DNA of 64,000 nt from Streptomyces coacervatus (GTDB taxonomy: Bacteria > Actinomycetota > Actinomycetes > Streptomycetales > Streptomycetaceae). The position numbers and the translations under genes are program-made. Location: positions 1 through 64,000 of the forward strand of contig NZ_JARHTP010000014.1 in NCBI RefSeq assembly GCF_029223485.1, read 5' to 3'. The notes beneath the pieces were generated by a model, which was not told the DNA's origin, made no database searches, and was given only the letters and a program-made list of their open reading frames with translations. How positions within the stretch are numbered: position 1 is the first letter of the stretch; every line of letters begins with the position of its first letter. This document shows positions 33,170 to 42,013 of this stretch, piece by piece.

Positions 33170-33203
33170 AGTACGCCCTTGAGTACGCAGTACTGCTGAG
33201 TAC
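33170..33203 (-). promoter_or_regulatory. AGTAC repeat cluster upstream of cvnA2
   Basis: Four AGTAC copies (33170, 33182, 33189 and 33199) lie 60-90 bases before the GTG start, two of them forming CAGTACTG. They could be a binding site for a regulator of the downstream conservon. The rest of the 387-base gap 33112-33498 holds the terminator at 33320 and otherwise AT-richer sequence with no recognisable gene. Confidence 0.3.
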
Positions 33204-33319
33204 GTCTTTGACTATTGGGCAGTTCACGCATTTGAGCACGACGACCTGCGCTCTTCCAAACAGTGGAAAGCAAGGATTCCGTGTGATGTAAGCCCTAGAT
33301 AAATCGGTCATAAAGAGCG

Positions 33320-33341
33320 AGCCCCGTCAAAAGACGGGGCT
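33320..33341 (-). terminator. terminator between the two conservons
   Basis: AGCCCCGTC (33320-33328) pairs with GACGGGGCT (33333-33341) around AAAA. Read on the minus strand it is followed by CGCTCTTTAT. It lies 158 bases past the end of the upstream conservon and before the promoter region of the second. Confidence 0.65.
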
Positions 33342-33498
33342 GATGTGAGCGCAGTGAGACCGATTGGCAACGACGCGTGGCCGCGTCACCCGATTCCTCT
33401 GCCGAAACGTTATGAACACCGGGGCCGACCGTGTCAAAGGCCACAGCCGGCTCCGATGCGTCTACGACAACTGCCGTATGGCATGGCTGATTTGGGTG

Positions 33499-34074
33499 TT
33501 ACCTCAGCCGTGCCATGAGAGCGTGCTCGACCAGCGTGATCAGCGCGCTCTTCGCGTCCGAACGGTGCCGGGCGTCTGTAGTGATGATCGGGGTGTCCGG
33601 CCCGATCTGCAGCGCCTCGCGCACCTCCTCGGGAGCATACGGCTGGTGCCCGTCGAAGCCGTTCAGCGCGACGACGAACGGCAGGCCGCTGTTCTCGAAG
33701 TAGTCGACGGCCGGGAAGCAGTCGGCCAGGCGCCGGGTGTCCACGAGCACCACCGCGCCGATGGCGCCGCGCACCAGGTCGTCCCACATGAACCAGAAGC
33801 GGTCCTGGCCCGGCGTACCGAAGAGGTACAGGATCAGGTCCTGGTCCAGGGTGATACGGCCGAAGTCCATGGCCACCGTGGTGGTGGTCTTGTCCCCGGT
33901 GTGGGTGAGGTCGTCGATGCCCGCGCTCGCGGACGTCATCACGGCCTCGGTGCGCAGCGGGTTGATCTCGGAGACGGCGCCCACGAAGGTCGTCTTGCCG
34001 ACACCGAAGCCGCCCGCCACCACGATCTTGGCGGAGGTGGTCGCCCGGCCTCCGTCAGAGCTTGCGAAGTCCAC
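33499..34074 (-). CDS. cvnD1: conservon small GTPase CvnD (upstream set)
   Basis: 191-aa GTPase nearly identical to the protein at 28138-28719. It has the same P-loop GGFGVGKTT, GTPGQDRF and ALNGFDG motifs, and differences are concentrated in the first 12 residues and a few surface positions. It is the last gene of the upstream conservon and starts 20 bases inside cvnC. No lipid-attachment cysteine is seen at either end, so membrane recruitment must come from partners. Confidence 0.9.
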   Translation of the reverse strand: MDFASSDGGRATTSAKIVVAGGFGVGKTTFVGAVSEINPLRTEAVMTSASAGIDDLTHTGDKTTTTVAMDFGRITLDQDLILYLFGTPGQDRFWFMWDDLVRGAIGAVVLVDTRRLADCFPAVDYFENSGLPFVVALNGFDGHQPYAPEEVREALQIGPDTPIITTDARHRSDAKSALITLVEHALMARLR

Positions 34075-34450
34075 TGAGCACCCTTTCGAGCAGGGTCACG
34101 TCCGGCGCACCGGTCGTCTCGTCGCCACCAGGCTGGTGGATGGCGACGAGCCCGGCCTCGGCCAGGTCCGCGACAAGGATCCGGGCCACGCCCAGCGGCA
34201 TGGACAGGAGCGCCGACACCTCCGCGACCGACTTCACCTCACGGCACAGGTGGCAGATGCGCTGGTGCTCCGGGAGCAGCCCCATGAGTGCTGCCGGGTC
34301 GGCCGTGGTGCTGATCAGCGCCTCGATGGCGAGCTGATAGCGCGGCCGCGTCCGGCCACCGGTCATCGCGTACGGACGTACCAGCGGCTGGTCGCCCTCA
34401 TCCTCGTACGGCTCCGCGTACGGATCATGAGAGGCGGTGGGCGGGGTCAT
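34055..34450 (-). CDS. cvnC1: conservon DUF742 protein CvnC (upstream set)
   Basis: 131-aa DUF742 protein, core only: VRPYAMTGGRTRPRYQLAIEALISTT, LCREVKSVAEVSALLSMPLGVARILVADLAEAGLVAIHQPGG and the terminal LLERVLSGLRKL. The first 25 residues are short and acidic, where the paralogue at 28700 has a long Pro/Gln-rich arm. The 109-base gap to cvnB is GC-rich with no separate gene. Confidence 0.88.
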   Translation of the reverse strand: MTPPTASHDPYAEPYEDEGDQPLVRPYAMTGGRTRPRYQLAIEALISTTADPAALMGLLPEHQRICHLCREVKSVAEVSALLSMPLGVARILVADLAEAGLVAIHQPGGDETTGAPDVTLLERVLSGLRKL

Positions 34451-34559
34451 GAATCCTCCGGGCGGGACAGCAAGTCGGTCGGGCTGGCCGTCTTAGTGGC
34501 CGTGGGGGGATTGTGGCGGCCGGACGGTGATGTGGTGACGGGGGTGGATCGCGGGCGGG

Positions 34560-34973
34560 TCAGTGGAGCAGACTGCCCTGTAGTTCGGCGCGCAGGTCCG
34601 GTGTGAGGACCGCACCTGCCCGGTCGACGAGCAGCGCCATCTCGTAGCCCACCAGGCCGATGTCGCACTCCGGGTGCGCGAGCACGGCCAGGGACGAGCC
34701 GTCCGAGACGGACATCAGGAAGAGGAAACCCCGCTCCATCTCGACGACCGTCTGCGCCACGTTGCCGCCCTCGAAGATCCGGGAGGCCCCGGCCGTCAGC
34801 GAGGTGAGCCCGGACGCGACGGCCGCCAGCTGGTCTGCGCGGTCCCGCGGGAAGCCTTCCGACATCGCCAGAAGGAGACCGTCGGCAGACACGACGACGG
34901 TGTGGGACACACCTGGGGTGTTGTCCACGAAGTTGGTGATCAACCAGTTGAGGTTCTGTGCCGCCTGGCTCAT
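34560..34973 (-). CDS. cvnB1: conservon roadblock/LC7 protein CvnB (upstream set)
   Basis: 137-aa roadblock protein, almost the same sequence as the copy at 29391 (MSQAAQNLNWLITNFVDNTPG at the start; GSLLH instead of GSLLN at the end). It begins 9 bases after the cvnA stop. Start ATG 34973 is preferred over a TTG at 34982. It is expected to pair with CvnD1 and CvnA1 at the membrane. Confidence 0.9.
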   Translation of the reverse strand: MSQAAQNLNWLITNFVDNTPGVSHTVVVSADGLLLAMSEGFPRDRADQLAAVASGLTSLTAGASRIFEGGNVAQTVVEMERGFLFLMSVSDGSSLAVLAHPECDIGLVGYEMALLVDRAGAVLTPDLRAELQGSLLH

Positions 34974-34982
34974 CTGGCTCAA

Positions 34983-37900
34983 CTAACGCTCCTGCTGGTG
35001 AGTGGGGCTCGGGAAGCTGCCGGTCTGGCCGGTACCGGCCTGTCGACCTTGCGCGATGCCCCGACGGAGATTGGTCAGACGGCCGCGTACGTCGTCAGGC
35101 GCACGCGAGACTGCCGGACCGGCTTGGTGCTGTTGCTGCTGAGCCGTGCCCGGGACGAGGTTAGCCCGGGGCACCCGGCGCGGCAGGCCGGAGGTGGTGA
35201 CGCCGCCCGCCGCCGGCTGCCGGACGCGCTCTGCCTGCCGGACGAGGTCGTCGTTCGGCGAAGTGCGCCAGCTGGAGGTGACGGGACGCTGTGGAGCCGC
35301 GGGAGCGGCAGGGGCGGCCGGAGCCTGCGGCTGCTGCGGGGCCGGAGCGGAGCCGTTGCTCTGCTGACCGCCCTGCTGGCTGCCGTGGAACCAGTTGGTC
35401 TCCAGCGTGTCGTACAGCGGTGTACGACCGTCACCCGGGCCGGACGCCGGCGGCAGCGCCTCGGGCTCCTGGCGGGTCGGCCGCTGCTGCGGACGCTGCG
35501 GGGCCGGCGGCCGCGGAGCACCGAAGTCGTTGCCCGGCTGCGGACGCTCGAACTGCCCGGTGGAGCCGTTGTCGTAGCCCGGCACGGCGAACTGGCCCGT
35601 GGAGCTGGGGTCGTACGCCTGCGGGCTCGCGAACTGGCCCGTGTTGGCGGGGTTGTTCGGGTTGTTCGACCCGTTGTGCCCGTTCTGCCCGGCCGGAGCG
35701 CCGAAGACGTCCGAGCGGACGAACTGGCCCGTGTTCTGCGAACCGTTCGTGCTCGGCTGCTGCGCGCCGAAGTCCTGGCCGGCGAACTGACCGGTGTTCT
35801 GCGGCGAGTCCGCACCGGGACGGGCGAACTGGCCCGGCGCCGGGGCACCGAAGTCGGGGCGCGGGAAGTCGGAGGTGGAACCGGGGCCGTGCCGGTCGTC
35901 GGACCGCGGGACCGCCGGCATCTCGGACGTAGCGTCGATGCGCGGCATCCGAGAGGTCTCGTCGTGGCCGCGCGGGGTGTCGAGCGAGGCACGCGGCACC
36001 GGCGGCTGCGCGTTCTCGTCGCTCCAGCTCGGCCGGGACTGGGGGTTGCCGCCCGGCAGCTCGGCGCGCGGACCGCCACGGCCCGGCAGCTGAGGCTGAC
36101 GGCCACGGCGGCCGCGGCTCTCCTGCTCGGGAGCGCCCGCGGACGGGGACTGCTGCGGTACGGCGCCACGAGCGCCGCCGAAGCTGTCCTGGCCCGTGCC
36201 CGCGGCCTGCAGACCCTGCGGCGCACCCGGCGCCTGACCGAACCCGGCGCCCGCACCCGCGGGTGCCGGACGGCCCTGCGGCGGTGCGGCCGGAGACTGC
36301 GGTCCACGCGCTCCGCCGGGCGCACCCGGACGGCCGGCGCCCGCGCCCGGCAGTGCGGCCCGCGGCCCCTGACCGGCACCGAGCAGACCACCACCGGCGG
36401 ACGCACCGGCACCGAGAGCACCGCCACCCGGCGCACCCGCACCGGCCTGGCGCCGTGCCGCGGCCACACCTGCGGCGGCCTGCGCGGCGGCCGGACCGCC
36501 GGAGGCACCGGCGCCCTGACCGGGCTTGCCCTGCGGCTTCTTGCCGCCCTGGGCGACATCGACGGGCAGCATGACCAGCGCGGTCGTACCACCGGAGTCG
36601 GACGGGCGCAGCTGGATACGGATGCCGTGGCGCTGCGACAGACGACCGACCACGAACAGACCCATGCGGCGGGAGACCGAGACGTCCACGGTGGGCGGCG
36701 AGGCGAGCCGCTCGTTGATCGCCGCGAGGTCCTCGGGGGAGAGGCCGATACCGGTGTCGTGGATCTCGATCAGCACGCGGCCGTCGGGCAGCGCGTGACC
36801 GGTGACCTTGACCTTGGTCTGCGGCGAGGAGAACGAGGTGGCGTTCTCCAGCAGCTCGGCGAGCAGGTGCACGAGGTCGTTGACCACGCGGCCGGCCACT
36901 TCGGTGGTCGGCACGGCGGCCAGTTCGATGCGCTCGTACTGCTCCACCTCGGACGCGGCGGCGCGCAGCACGTCGACCAGCGGGACCGGGCGGGTCCAGC
37001 GGCGGCCGGGCTCTTCACCCGCGAGAACCAGGAGGTTCTCACCGTTACGGCGCATACGCGTCGCGAGGTGGTCGAGCTTGAACAGCGAGGACAGCTGGTC
37101 CGGGTCGGCCTCGCGGGACTCCAGCTCGGAGATCAGCGACAGCTGGCGCTGGATAAGACCCTGGGAGCGGCGCGAGAGGTTGGTGAACATCGCGTTGACG
37201 TTGCCCCGCAGCAGGGCCTGCTCGGCGGCGAGGCGGACCGCCTCGCGGTGCACGTCGTCGAAGGCCGCGGCCACCTGGCCGATCTCGTCCTTGGAGTGCA
37301 CACCGACCGACTCGACGGAGGTGTCGACGTCCTGCGGGTCCGACTCCGACAGCTGCTTGACCAGCTCGGGCAGCCGGTCCTGGGCGACCTTGTTGGCGGT
37401 CTCCTGCAGACGGCGCAGCGAGCGGATCATGGAGCGGGCGATGACGAAGGCGCCGACCAGGGAGACGCCGAGCACGAGCAGGATCAGCGCACCGGAGATG
37501 ATCGCCTCGCGCTCGGAGGCGGAGCGCAGCTCGCGGGCCTTCTGCTCCATGTCCTCGAGCAGCGTGTGCTCGATCTTCTTCATCTGCCCGATCTTGGTCG
37601 AGCTGTCGTCCACCCAGTCCTGGTACGAGCGCTTCGGCAGGTCGTCCAGGGCGTTCTGGGAGGCGAGGGCACGGCTGGCGTACTTGTCGCTGGCCGTGAT
37701 CGTCGCGTTGTTCTCCTCGATGGGCTTGAGGAGAGAGGTGGCCTTGTCGGTGCCGTAGATGCTCCGGAAGCTGCGCAGCTGGGACTTCTGGCTCTCCAGC
37801 GCCGACTGTGCGTACAGCCGGTCGTTCTCCGACAGGGTGCCGATGGTGGAGTTGTTCGCGGGGAGCGCCGCCGCCAGAACGGCGCGCTGCATCGACGCGT

Positions 37901-38696
37901 ACTCCTTGGCGGAGGAGAAGGACGACAGGGCGCGGGTGCGCTGGATCATCTCGGGGTTGCTGGTGGCCTCGGCCATGTCCTGGGAGAGGTCCAGCAGGTG
38001 CGTGACGAGACGGTGGTAGGCCTCGACGGTCTGGGTCGAGTTGTCCTTGGTCTCGTAGGCGCCGGTGCGGATCTTCGACAGCTGTTCGAGGTCGCCGACC
38101 ACGCCGACGAGGCTCTCGCGGACGCCCTGGAGCGAGCCGTCCTTGTTGGAGGTGTCGATCTGCTCGGCGGCGTCGATGAAGTTGGTCTTGGCCCGGTCCG
38201 TCTTGTCCCGGTAGCCCTTGACCGTGTAGTCGCTCGCCTTCGAGCCGTGCGCCAGCGGACCGGCGGACTGGTCGCGCTCCTCCTGGAGCGCGGCGGCCAG
38301 CTCGGTGGCCTGCTTGGTCATGTCCGTCAGCAGCTTCATGTTGTCGAGCTGCTGGATGTCGTTCATGTTGTCGCTGATGCGCAGCGCGCCCAGCGAGGTG
38401 GCCGCCACCACGGGAAGCGCGAGCAGCGACACCAGGCGCGTGGAGATGCGCCAGTTGCGCAGCGCCACGCGGGATCCCGGACCGCTCGGGCCCTTGGGCG
38501 GCGTGACCGCCGGGGCAGCGGGGCTCGGTGACCCGGGGGGCGCCGAGGCGCCGGGGCGCCCTCCGCCGTCGCCGGACGGTGCCGGGCCCGGGTTCTGGGC
38601 GTGCTGGGGCGAGGAACTGCCGACATTGGGGCCAGTCCCGCCGTGCGGCTCCGGCTCCGCCGAAGCACTGCCATCCCTCTTGAAACGTCCCTGCAC
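34983..38696 (-). CDS. cvnA1: conservon sensor-kinase-like CvnA (upstream set)
   Basis: 1237-aa receptor from GTG 38696, preceded by AGAGG. A Gly/Pro-rich N-terminus leads to a helix (LVSLLALPVVAATSLGALRI), a helical extracytoplasmic sensor domain of about 290 residues, a second helix (ISGALILLVLGVSLVGAFVIA), HAMP, and the kinase-like core (DHLATRMRRNGENLLVLAGEE, ELLENATSFSSP, DTGIGLSPED). The C-terminal roughly 480 residues are disordered and contain repeated (N/S)TGQF(A/V/E) units. The ending (GLPRRVPRANLV, then RGRLTNLRRGIAQ) parallels CvnA2. In S. coelicolor the corresponding set is cvn1. A strong vegetative promoter lies upstream at 38998. Confidence 0.88.
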   Translation of the reverse strand: MQGRFKRDGSASAEPEPHGGTGPNVGSSSPQHAQNPGPAPSGDGGGRPGASAPPGSPSPAAPAVTPPKGPSGPGSRVALRNWRISTRLVSLLALPVVAATSLGALRISDNMNDIQQLDNMKLLTDMTKQATELAAALQEERDQSAGPLAHGSKASDYTVKGYRDKTDRAKTNFIDAAEQIDTSNKDGSLQGVRESLVGVVGDLEQLSKIRTGAYETKDNSTQTVEAYHRLVTHLLDLSQDMAEATSNPEMIQRTRALSSFSSAKEYASMQRAVLAAALPANNSTIGTLSENDRLYAQSALESQKSQLRSFRSIYGTDKATSLLKPIEENNATITASDKYASRALASQNALDDLPKRSYQDWVDDSSTKIGQMKKIEHTLLEDMEQKARELRSASEREAIISGALILLVLGVSLVGAFVIARSMIRSLRRLQETANKVAQDRLPELVKQLSESDPQDVDTSVESVGVHSKDEIGQVAAAFDDVHREAVRLAAEQALLRGNVNAMFTNLSRRSQGLIQRQLSLISELESREADPDQLSSLFKLDHLATRMRRNGENLLVLAGEEPGRRWTRPVPLVDVLRAAASEVEQYERIELAAVPTTEVAGRVVNDLVHLLAELLENATSFSSPQTKVKVTGHALPDGRVLIEIHDTGIGLSPEDLAAINERLASPPTVDVSVSRRMGLFVVGRLSQRHGIRIQLRPSDSGGTTALVMLPVDVAQGGKKPQGKPGQGAGASGGPAAAQAAAGVAAARRQAGAGAPGGGALGAGASAGGGLLGAGQGPRAALPGAGAGRPGAPGGARGPQSPAAPPQGRPAPAGAGAGFGQAPGAPQGLQAAGTGQDSFGGARGAVPQQSPSAGAPEQESRGRRGRQPQLPGRGGPRAELPGGNPQSRPSWSDENAQPPVPRASLDTPRGHDETSRMPRIDATSEMPAVPRSDDRHGPGSTSDFPRPDFGAPAPGQFARPGADSPQNTGQFAGQDFGAQQPSTNGSQNTGQFVRSDVFGAPAGQNGHNGSNNPNNPANTGQFASPQAYDPSSTGQFAVPGYDNGSTGQFERPQPGNDFGAPRPPAPQRPQQRPTRQEPEALPPASGPGDGRTPLYDTLETNWFHGSQQGGQQSNGSAPAPQQPQAPAAPAAPAAPQRPVTSSWRTSPNDDLVRQAERVRQPAAGGVTTSGLPRRVPRANLVPGTAQQQQHQAGPAVSRAPDDVRGRLTNLRRGIAQGRQAGTGQTGSFPSPTHQQER

Positions 38697-38997
38697 TAGC
38701 GTCGCAACCTCTGGACCAGGCGCCCCTCCGCGTGAACGGAAAGGCACGGTGTCGGCGTTTTAGGCGGCGCCCTGAATGCGCCCCCTGTGGTCGTGAGTGA
38801 CCGGCGCTGGCTCCCCCTTCTCGCCGCCACGCGGCGCTTGTCGCGCCCCCTGTGCGCCGGCTCGATCCTGCGGCGGTCCGTGGAATTCCAGCACAGTGCA
38901 GGATCTCCAACAAGGGCCGAGCACTATGCCGTGACGCACGTGACTGCACGTGAGTGCGGGGTTACCGGACGTAGAAAGTGATCTCGTCCATAACGGA

Positions 38998-39026
38998 CTT
39001 ATGCGAGCGAGTCGCCCGACTGTCAA
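38998..39026 (-). promoter_or_regulatory. vegetative-type promoter of the upstream conservon
   Basis: On the minus strand TTGACA (39026-39021), a 17-base spacer and CATAAG (39003-38998) match a housekeeping-sigma promoter. It gives a 5' leader of about 290 bases before cvnA1. The rest of the 613-base gap 38697-39309 holds a small GTGAG-CAAA-CTCAC hairpin (39137-39150) and AT-rich sequence before the small gene at 39310, with no other convincing gene. Confidence 0.65.
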
Positions 39027-39309
39027 GGGTGTCCCAGTCGCCATGATCAGGAGCGGAATGATGGCTTCAGGTGGACAATGTCCGTTTCGTGGGGGTGAGT
39101 TGCAGGCCTGAATTGACCGTTTTGCCTGCGGGGCCGTGAGCAAACTCACACGCTGATCATGAGGTCTTCACGTCTTGGGAAGGGAATTGCATGTTTAGCC
39201 TGACGCTTTACAAGACGTAACACTTTGACAACCGTGCCCGCGTAAGGGGCCCTCGCGCCCGGCCGGGCGCCCATAGACGACAAGGTCACGTACAACAGTG
39301 AAGACGACG

Positions 39310-39483
39310 ATGATGTTCCGCAACATAGCCAACCCGCGGCGCACGACGCTGGCGCACCTCGAGGACGCCGACGCACTGCAGACGCCGCAGCAGCCGGAGC
39401 ACTCCGTCGACCTCCCGGCCCAGACGGCCAACCCGCGCCGCACCATCCTGGTGGAGGTCCCCGCCACGGCCTCCGTCGCGTAG
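39310..39483 (+). CDS. small peptide gene with two NPRRT repeats
   Basis: 57-aa product MMFRNIANPRRTTLAHLEDA to VEVPATASVA. It has two copies of the motif NPRRT(T/I)L, acidic/Gln-rich sequence between them, and no cysteine, signal peptide or membrane segment. ATG 39310 is chosen because GAAG lies 7 bases before it; GTG 39298 is an alternative. Codon use is fully Streptomyces-like (third-position GC), which supports real coding. It stands alone between a conservon and the FAH gene. The function is unknown. A ribosomally made precursor peptide or a small binding protein are both conceivable, but no modification enzymes are nearby. Confidence 0.55.
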   Translation: MMFRNIANPRRTTLAHLEDADALQTPQQPEHSVDLPAQTANPRRTILVEVPATASVA

Positions 39484-39613
39484 TAGTACGCACACCGGTC
39501 GTAGATCACTCAGTACGGCCGCGCACGCCCCAAATGCGAGAAGCGCAGCCCCGTTGCCGCGTTAGCCTGGAGCGTCAGACTCCAGTCGGCTCAAGTGAGG
39601 GGCGCAGGATCCC

Positions 39614-40399
39614 GTGCGCATCGCCAGGTTCTCCATCGACGGGAACGTCGCCTTCGGCGCGGTCGAGGGCGACAAGCCGGACGAGCTCGTCCTCGACATC
39701 ATCAAGGGCATCCCGTTCGCGGACTTCGAGCTCTCCGGTACGAAGGTCCCGCTGAGCAAGGTGCGGCTGCTGCCCCCGGTGCTCCCCAACAAGGTCGTGG
39801 CCTTCGGCCGCAACTACGCCGAGCACGCGCGCGAACTCGGCAACGAGGTGCCCGACGCCCCGTTCGCCTTCTTCAAGCCGTCCACCTCGGTGATCGGCCC
39901 CGGCGACGAGATCCAGTACCCGTCCTTCTCCGAGGATCTGCACCACGAGGCCGAACTGGCCGTCGTCATCGGCCGTATGTGCCGCGAGGTCCCGCGCGAG
40001 CGAGTGGCGGACGTGATCCTCGGCTACACCTGCGCGAACGACATCACCGCCCGTGACGTGCAGAAGCGCGAGAAGCAGTGGGCGCGGGCCAAGGGCTTCG
40101 ACACCTCCTGCCCGCTCGGCCCCTGGGTGGAGACGGACCTCGACCTCAAGACGGCGTCGGATCTCACCATCCAGCTCACCGTCAACGGCGGGCAGCGCCA
40201 GCTCGGCCGGACGAGCCAGATGATCCACTCCATCGAGGACCTGATCGTCAACATCTCCGAGGCCATGACGCTGCTCCCCGGCGACGTGATCCTCACGGGC
40301 ACCCCGGCAGGCGTCGGGCCGCTCACCGTCGGCGACGAGGTCGCCGTCACCATCGAAGGCATCGGCACTCTCACCAACAAGGTTGTCAAGCGTGGCTAG
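39614..40399 (+). CDS. fumarylacetoacetate hydrolase-family protein
   Basis: FAH-superfamily enzyme, 261 aa, of the type that hydrolyses or decarboxylates 2-oxo acids (acylpyruvase, oxaloacetate decarboxylase, 2-hydroxyhepta-dienedioate isomerase). The metal ligands are visible in HHEAELAVVIG and the D of YTCANDITARD. KGFDTSCPLGPW and the lid GDVILTGTPAGVGPL are diagnostic. The start is GTG 39614. The stop overlaps the gltX start by 8 bases, so the two are co-translated, an arrangement I recall as conserved in Streptomyces. The exact substrate cannot be assigned. Confidence 0.88.
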   Translation: MRIARFSIDGNVAFGAVEGDKPDELVLDIIKGIPFADFELSGTKVPLSKVRLLPPVLPNKVVAFGRNYAEHARELGNEVPDAPFAFFKPSTSVIGPGDEIQYPSFSEDLHHEAELAVVIGRMCREVPRERVADVILGYTCANDITARDVQKREKQWARAKGFDTSCPLGPWVETDLDLKTASDLTIQLTVNGGQRQLGRTSQMIHSIEDLIVNISEAMTLLPGDVILTGTPAGVGPLTVGDEVAVTIEGIGTLTNKVVKRG

Positions 40400-41876
40400 C
40401 GCACCCGGCTCCCCAGTTCGCGTCCGTTTCTGTCCGTCGCCCACCGGTAACCCCCATGTGGGCCTGGTCCGCACCGCCCTGTTCAACTGGGCGTTCGCTC
40501 GGCACCACCAGGGCACCCTGGTCTTCCGCATCGAGGACACCGACGCTGCCCGCGACTCCGAGGAGTCCTACAACCAGCTGCTCGACGCGATGCGCTGGCT
40601 GGGCTTCGACTGGGACGAGGGCCCCGAGGTCGGCGGCCCGCACGCGCCCTACCGCCAGTCGCAGCGCATGGACCTCTACAAGGACGTCGCCGCCAAGCTC
40701 CTCGACGCCGGCCACGCGTACCACTGCTACTGCTCCCAGGAGGAGCTGGACACCCGCCGCGAGGCCGCCCGCGCCGCCGGCAAGCCCTCCGGCTACGACG
40801 GCCACTGCCGCGACCTCACGGACGCGCAGGTCGAGGAGTACAAGGCCCAGGGCCGTACCCCGATCGTCCGCTTCCGCATGCCCGACGAGACGATCACCTT
40901 CACGGACCTGGTCCGCGGAGAGCTGACCTTCACGCCGGAGAACGTGCCGGACTACGGGATCGTACGAGCCAACGGGGCGCCCCTGTACACGCTCGTGAAC
41001 CCCGTCGACGACGCCCTGATGGAGATCACCCACATCCTGCGCGGCGAGGACCTGCTCTCCTCCACCCCGCGCCAGGTCGCCCTCTACAAGGCGCTGATCG
41101 AGCTCGGCATCGCCAAGCAGATCCCGCAGTTCGGCCATCTGCCGTACGTCATGGGCGAGGGCAACAAGAAGCTGTCGAAGCGCGACCCGCAGTCGTCGCT
41201 CAACCTCTACCGCGAGCGCGGCTTCCTCCCCGAGGGCCTGCTCAACTACCTGTCCCTGCTGGGCTGGTCGCTCTCCGCGGACCAGGACATCTTCTCGATC
41301 GACGAGATGATCGCGGCCTTCGACATCGCGGACGTCCAGCCCAACCCGGCCCGCTTCGACCTCAAGAAGTGCGAGGCGATCAACGCCGATCACATCCGTC
41401 TGCTGGACGTGAAGGACTTCACGGAGCGCTGCGCGCCGTGGCTGCAGGCCCCGTTCGCCCCCTGGGCGCCGGAGGACTTCGACGAGTCGAAGTGGAACGC
41501 GATCGCCGCGCACGCCCAGACCCGTCTGAAGGTCCTGTCGGAGATCACGGACAACGTCGACTTCCTCTTCCTGTCCGAGCCGGTCTTCGACGAGGCGAGC
41601 TGGACGAAGGCGATGAAGGAGGGCTCGGACGCCCTGCTGCGTACGGCCCGCGAAAAGCTGGAGTCGGCCGACTGGACCTCCGCCGAGTCCCTCAAGGAGG
41701 CCGTCCTGGCCGCCGGCGAGGCCCATGGCCTCAAGCTCGGCAAGGCCCAGGCCCCGGTCCGCGTGGCCGTCACCGGCCGTACGGTCGGCCTGCCGCTCTT
41801 CGAGTCCCTTGAGGTCCTGGGCAAGGAGAAGACGCTGGCCCGCATCGACGCGGCACTGGCGAAGCTGGCGGCGTAA
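40392..41876 (+). CDS. gltX: glutamyl-tRNA synthetase
   Basis: Class I aminoacyl-tRNA synthetase of 494 aa. It charges tRNA-Glu and, in organisms lacking GlnRS such as Streptomyces, also mischarges tRNA-Gln for the amidotransferase route. PTGNPHVG (11-18) is the HIGH box, KLSKRD (near 260) the KMSKS box, and the C-terminal helical domain reads the anticodon. The GTG start at 40392 lies within the preceding gene. Five tRNA genes for Gln and Glu lie 1.4 kb downstream, matching its substrates. A strong terminator follows. Confidence 0.95.
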   Translation: MASAPGSPVRVRFCPSPTGNPHVGLVRTALFNWAFARHHQGTLVFRIEDTDAARDSEESYNQLLDAMRWLGFDWDEGPEVGGPHAPYRQSQRMDLYKDVAAKLLDAGHAYHCYCSQEELDTRREAARAAGKPSGYDGHCRDLTDAQVEEYKAQGRTPIVRFRMPDETITFTDLVRGELTFTPENVPDYGIVRANGAPLYTLVNPVDDALMEITHILRGEDLLSSTPRQVALYKALIELGIAKQIPQFGHLPYVMGEGNKKLSKRDPQSSLNLYRERGFLPEGLLNYLSLLGWSLSADQDIFSIDEMIAAFDIADVQPNPARFDLKKCEAINADHIRLLDVKDFTERCAPWLQAPFAPWAPEDFDESKWNAIAAHAQTRLKVLSEITDNVDFLFLSEPVFDEASWTKAMKEGSDALLRTAREKLESADWTSAESLKEAVLAAGEAHGLKLGKAQAPVRVAVTGRTVGLPLFESLEVLGKEKTLARIDAALAKLAA

Positions 41877-41892
41877 CACCGAGGCACGCGTG

Positions 41893-41926
41893 AGGGGCGG
41901 CACCCGGACAACCGGGTGCCGCCCCT
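41893..41926 (+). terminator. intrinsic terminator of gltX
   Basis: AGGGGCGGCACCCGG (41893-41907) pairs perfectly with CCGGGTGCCGCCCCT (41912-41926) around the loop ACAA, 16 bases after the stop. Confidence 0.85.
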
Positions 41927-41937
41927 TCGGTGTTCGT

Positions 41938-42013
41938 TCAGACGGCGTCGTTCTCGTCGATCAGGTAGGCGCTCTCGTCGAAGATCTCCAGCACCACGAC
42001 GACCATGATCGCG
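41938..42013 (-). pseudogene. possible 3' remnant of a minus-strand gene
   Basis: On the minus strand a hydrophobic-then-acidic peptide ending VVVVLEIFDESAYLIDENDAV runs to a stop at 41938. Upstream of about 42013 the same DNA reads as the tail of a different gene on the plus strand. This looks like a truncated gene end joined at a deletion point. The evidence is composition only. Confidence 0.3.

Noticed and set aside
34674..38531. A 1285-codon open frame on the plus strand opposite cvnA1
   Set aside because: The composition is Arg/Gly/Leu-rich with no domain, and the minus strand encodes a clear CvnA. It is a high-GC shadow.
39195..39509. Minus-strand frame of 104 codons with several cysteines opposite the small peptide gene
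   Set aside because: It lies antisense to a frame with better codon bias, has poor third-position GC and no ribosome site.
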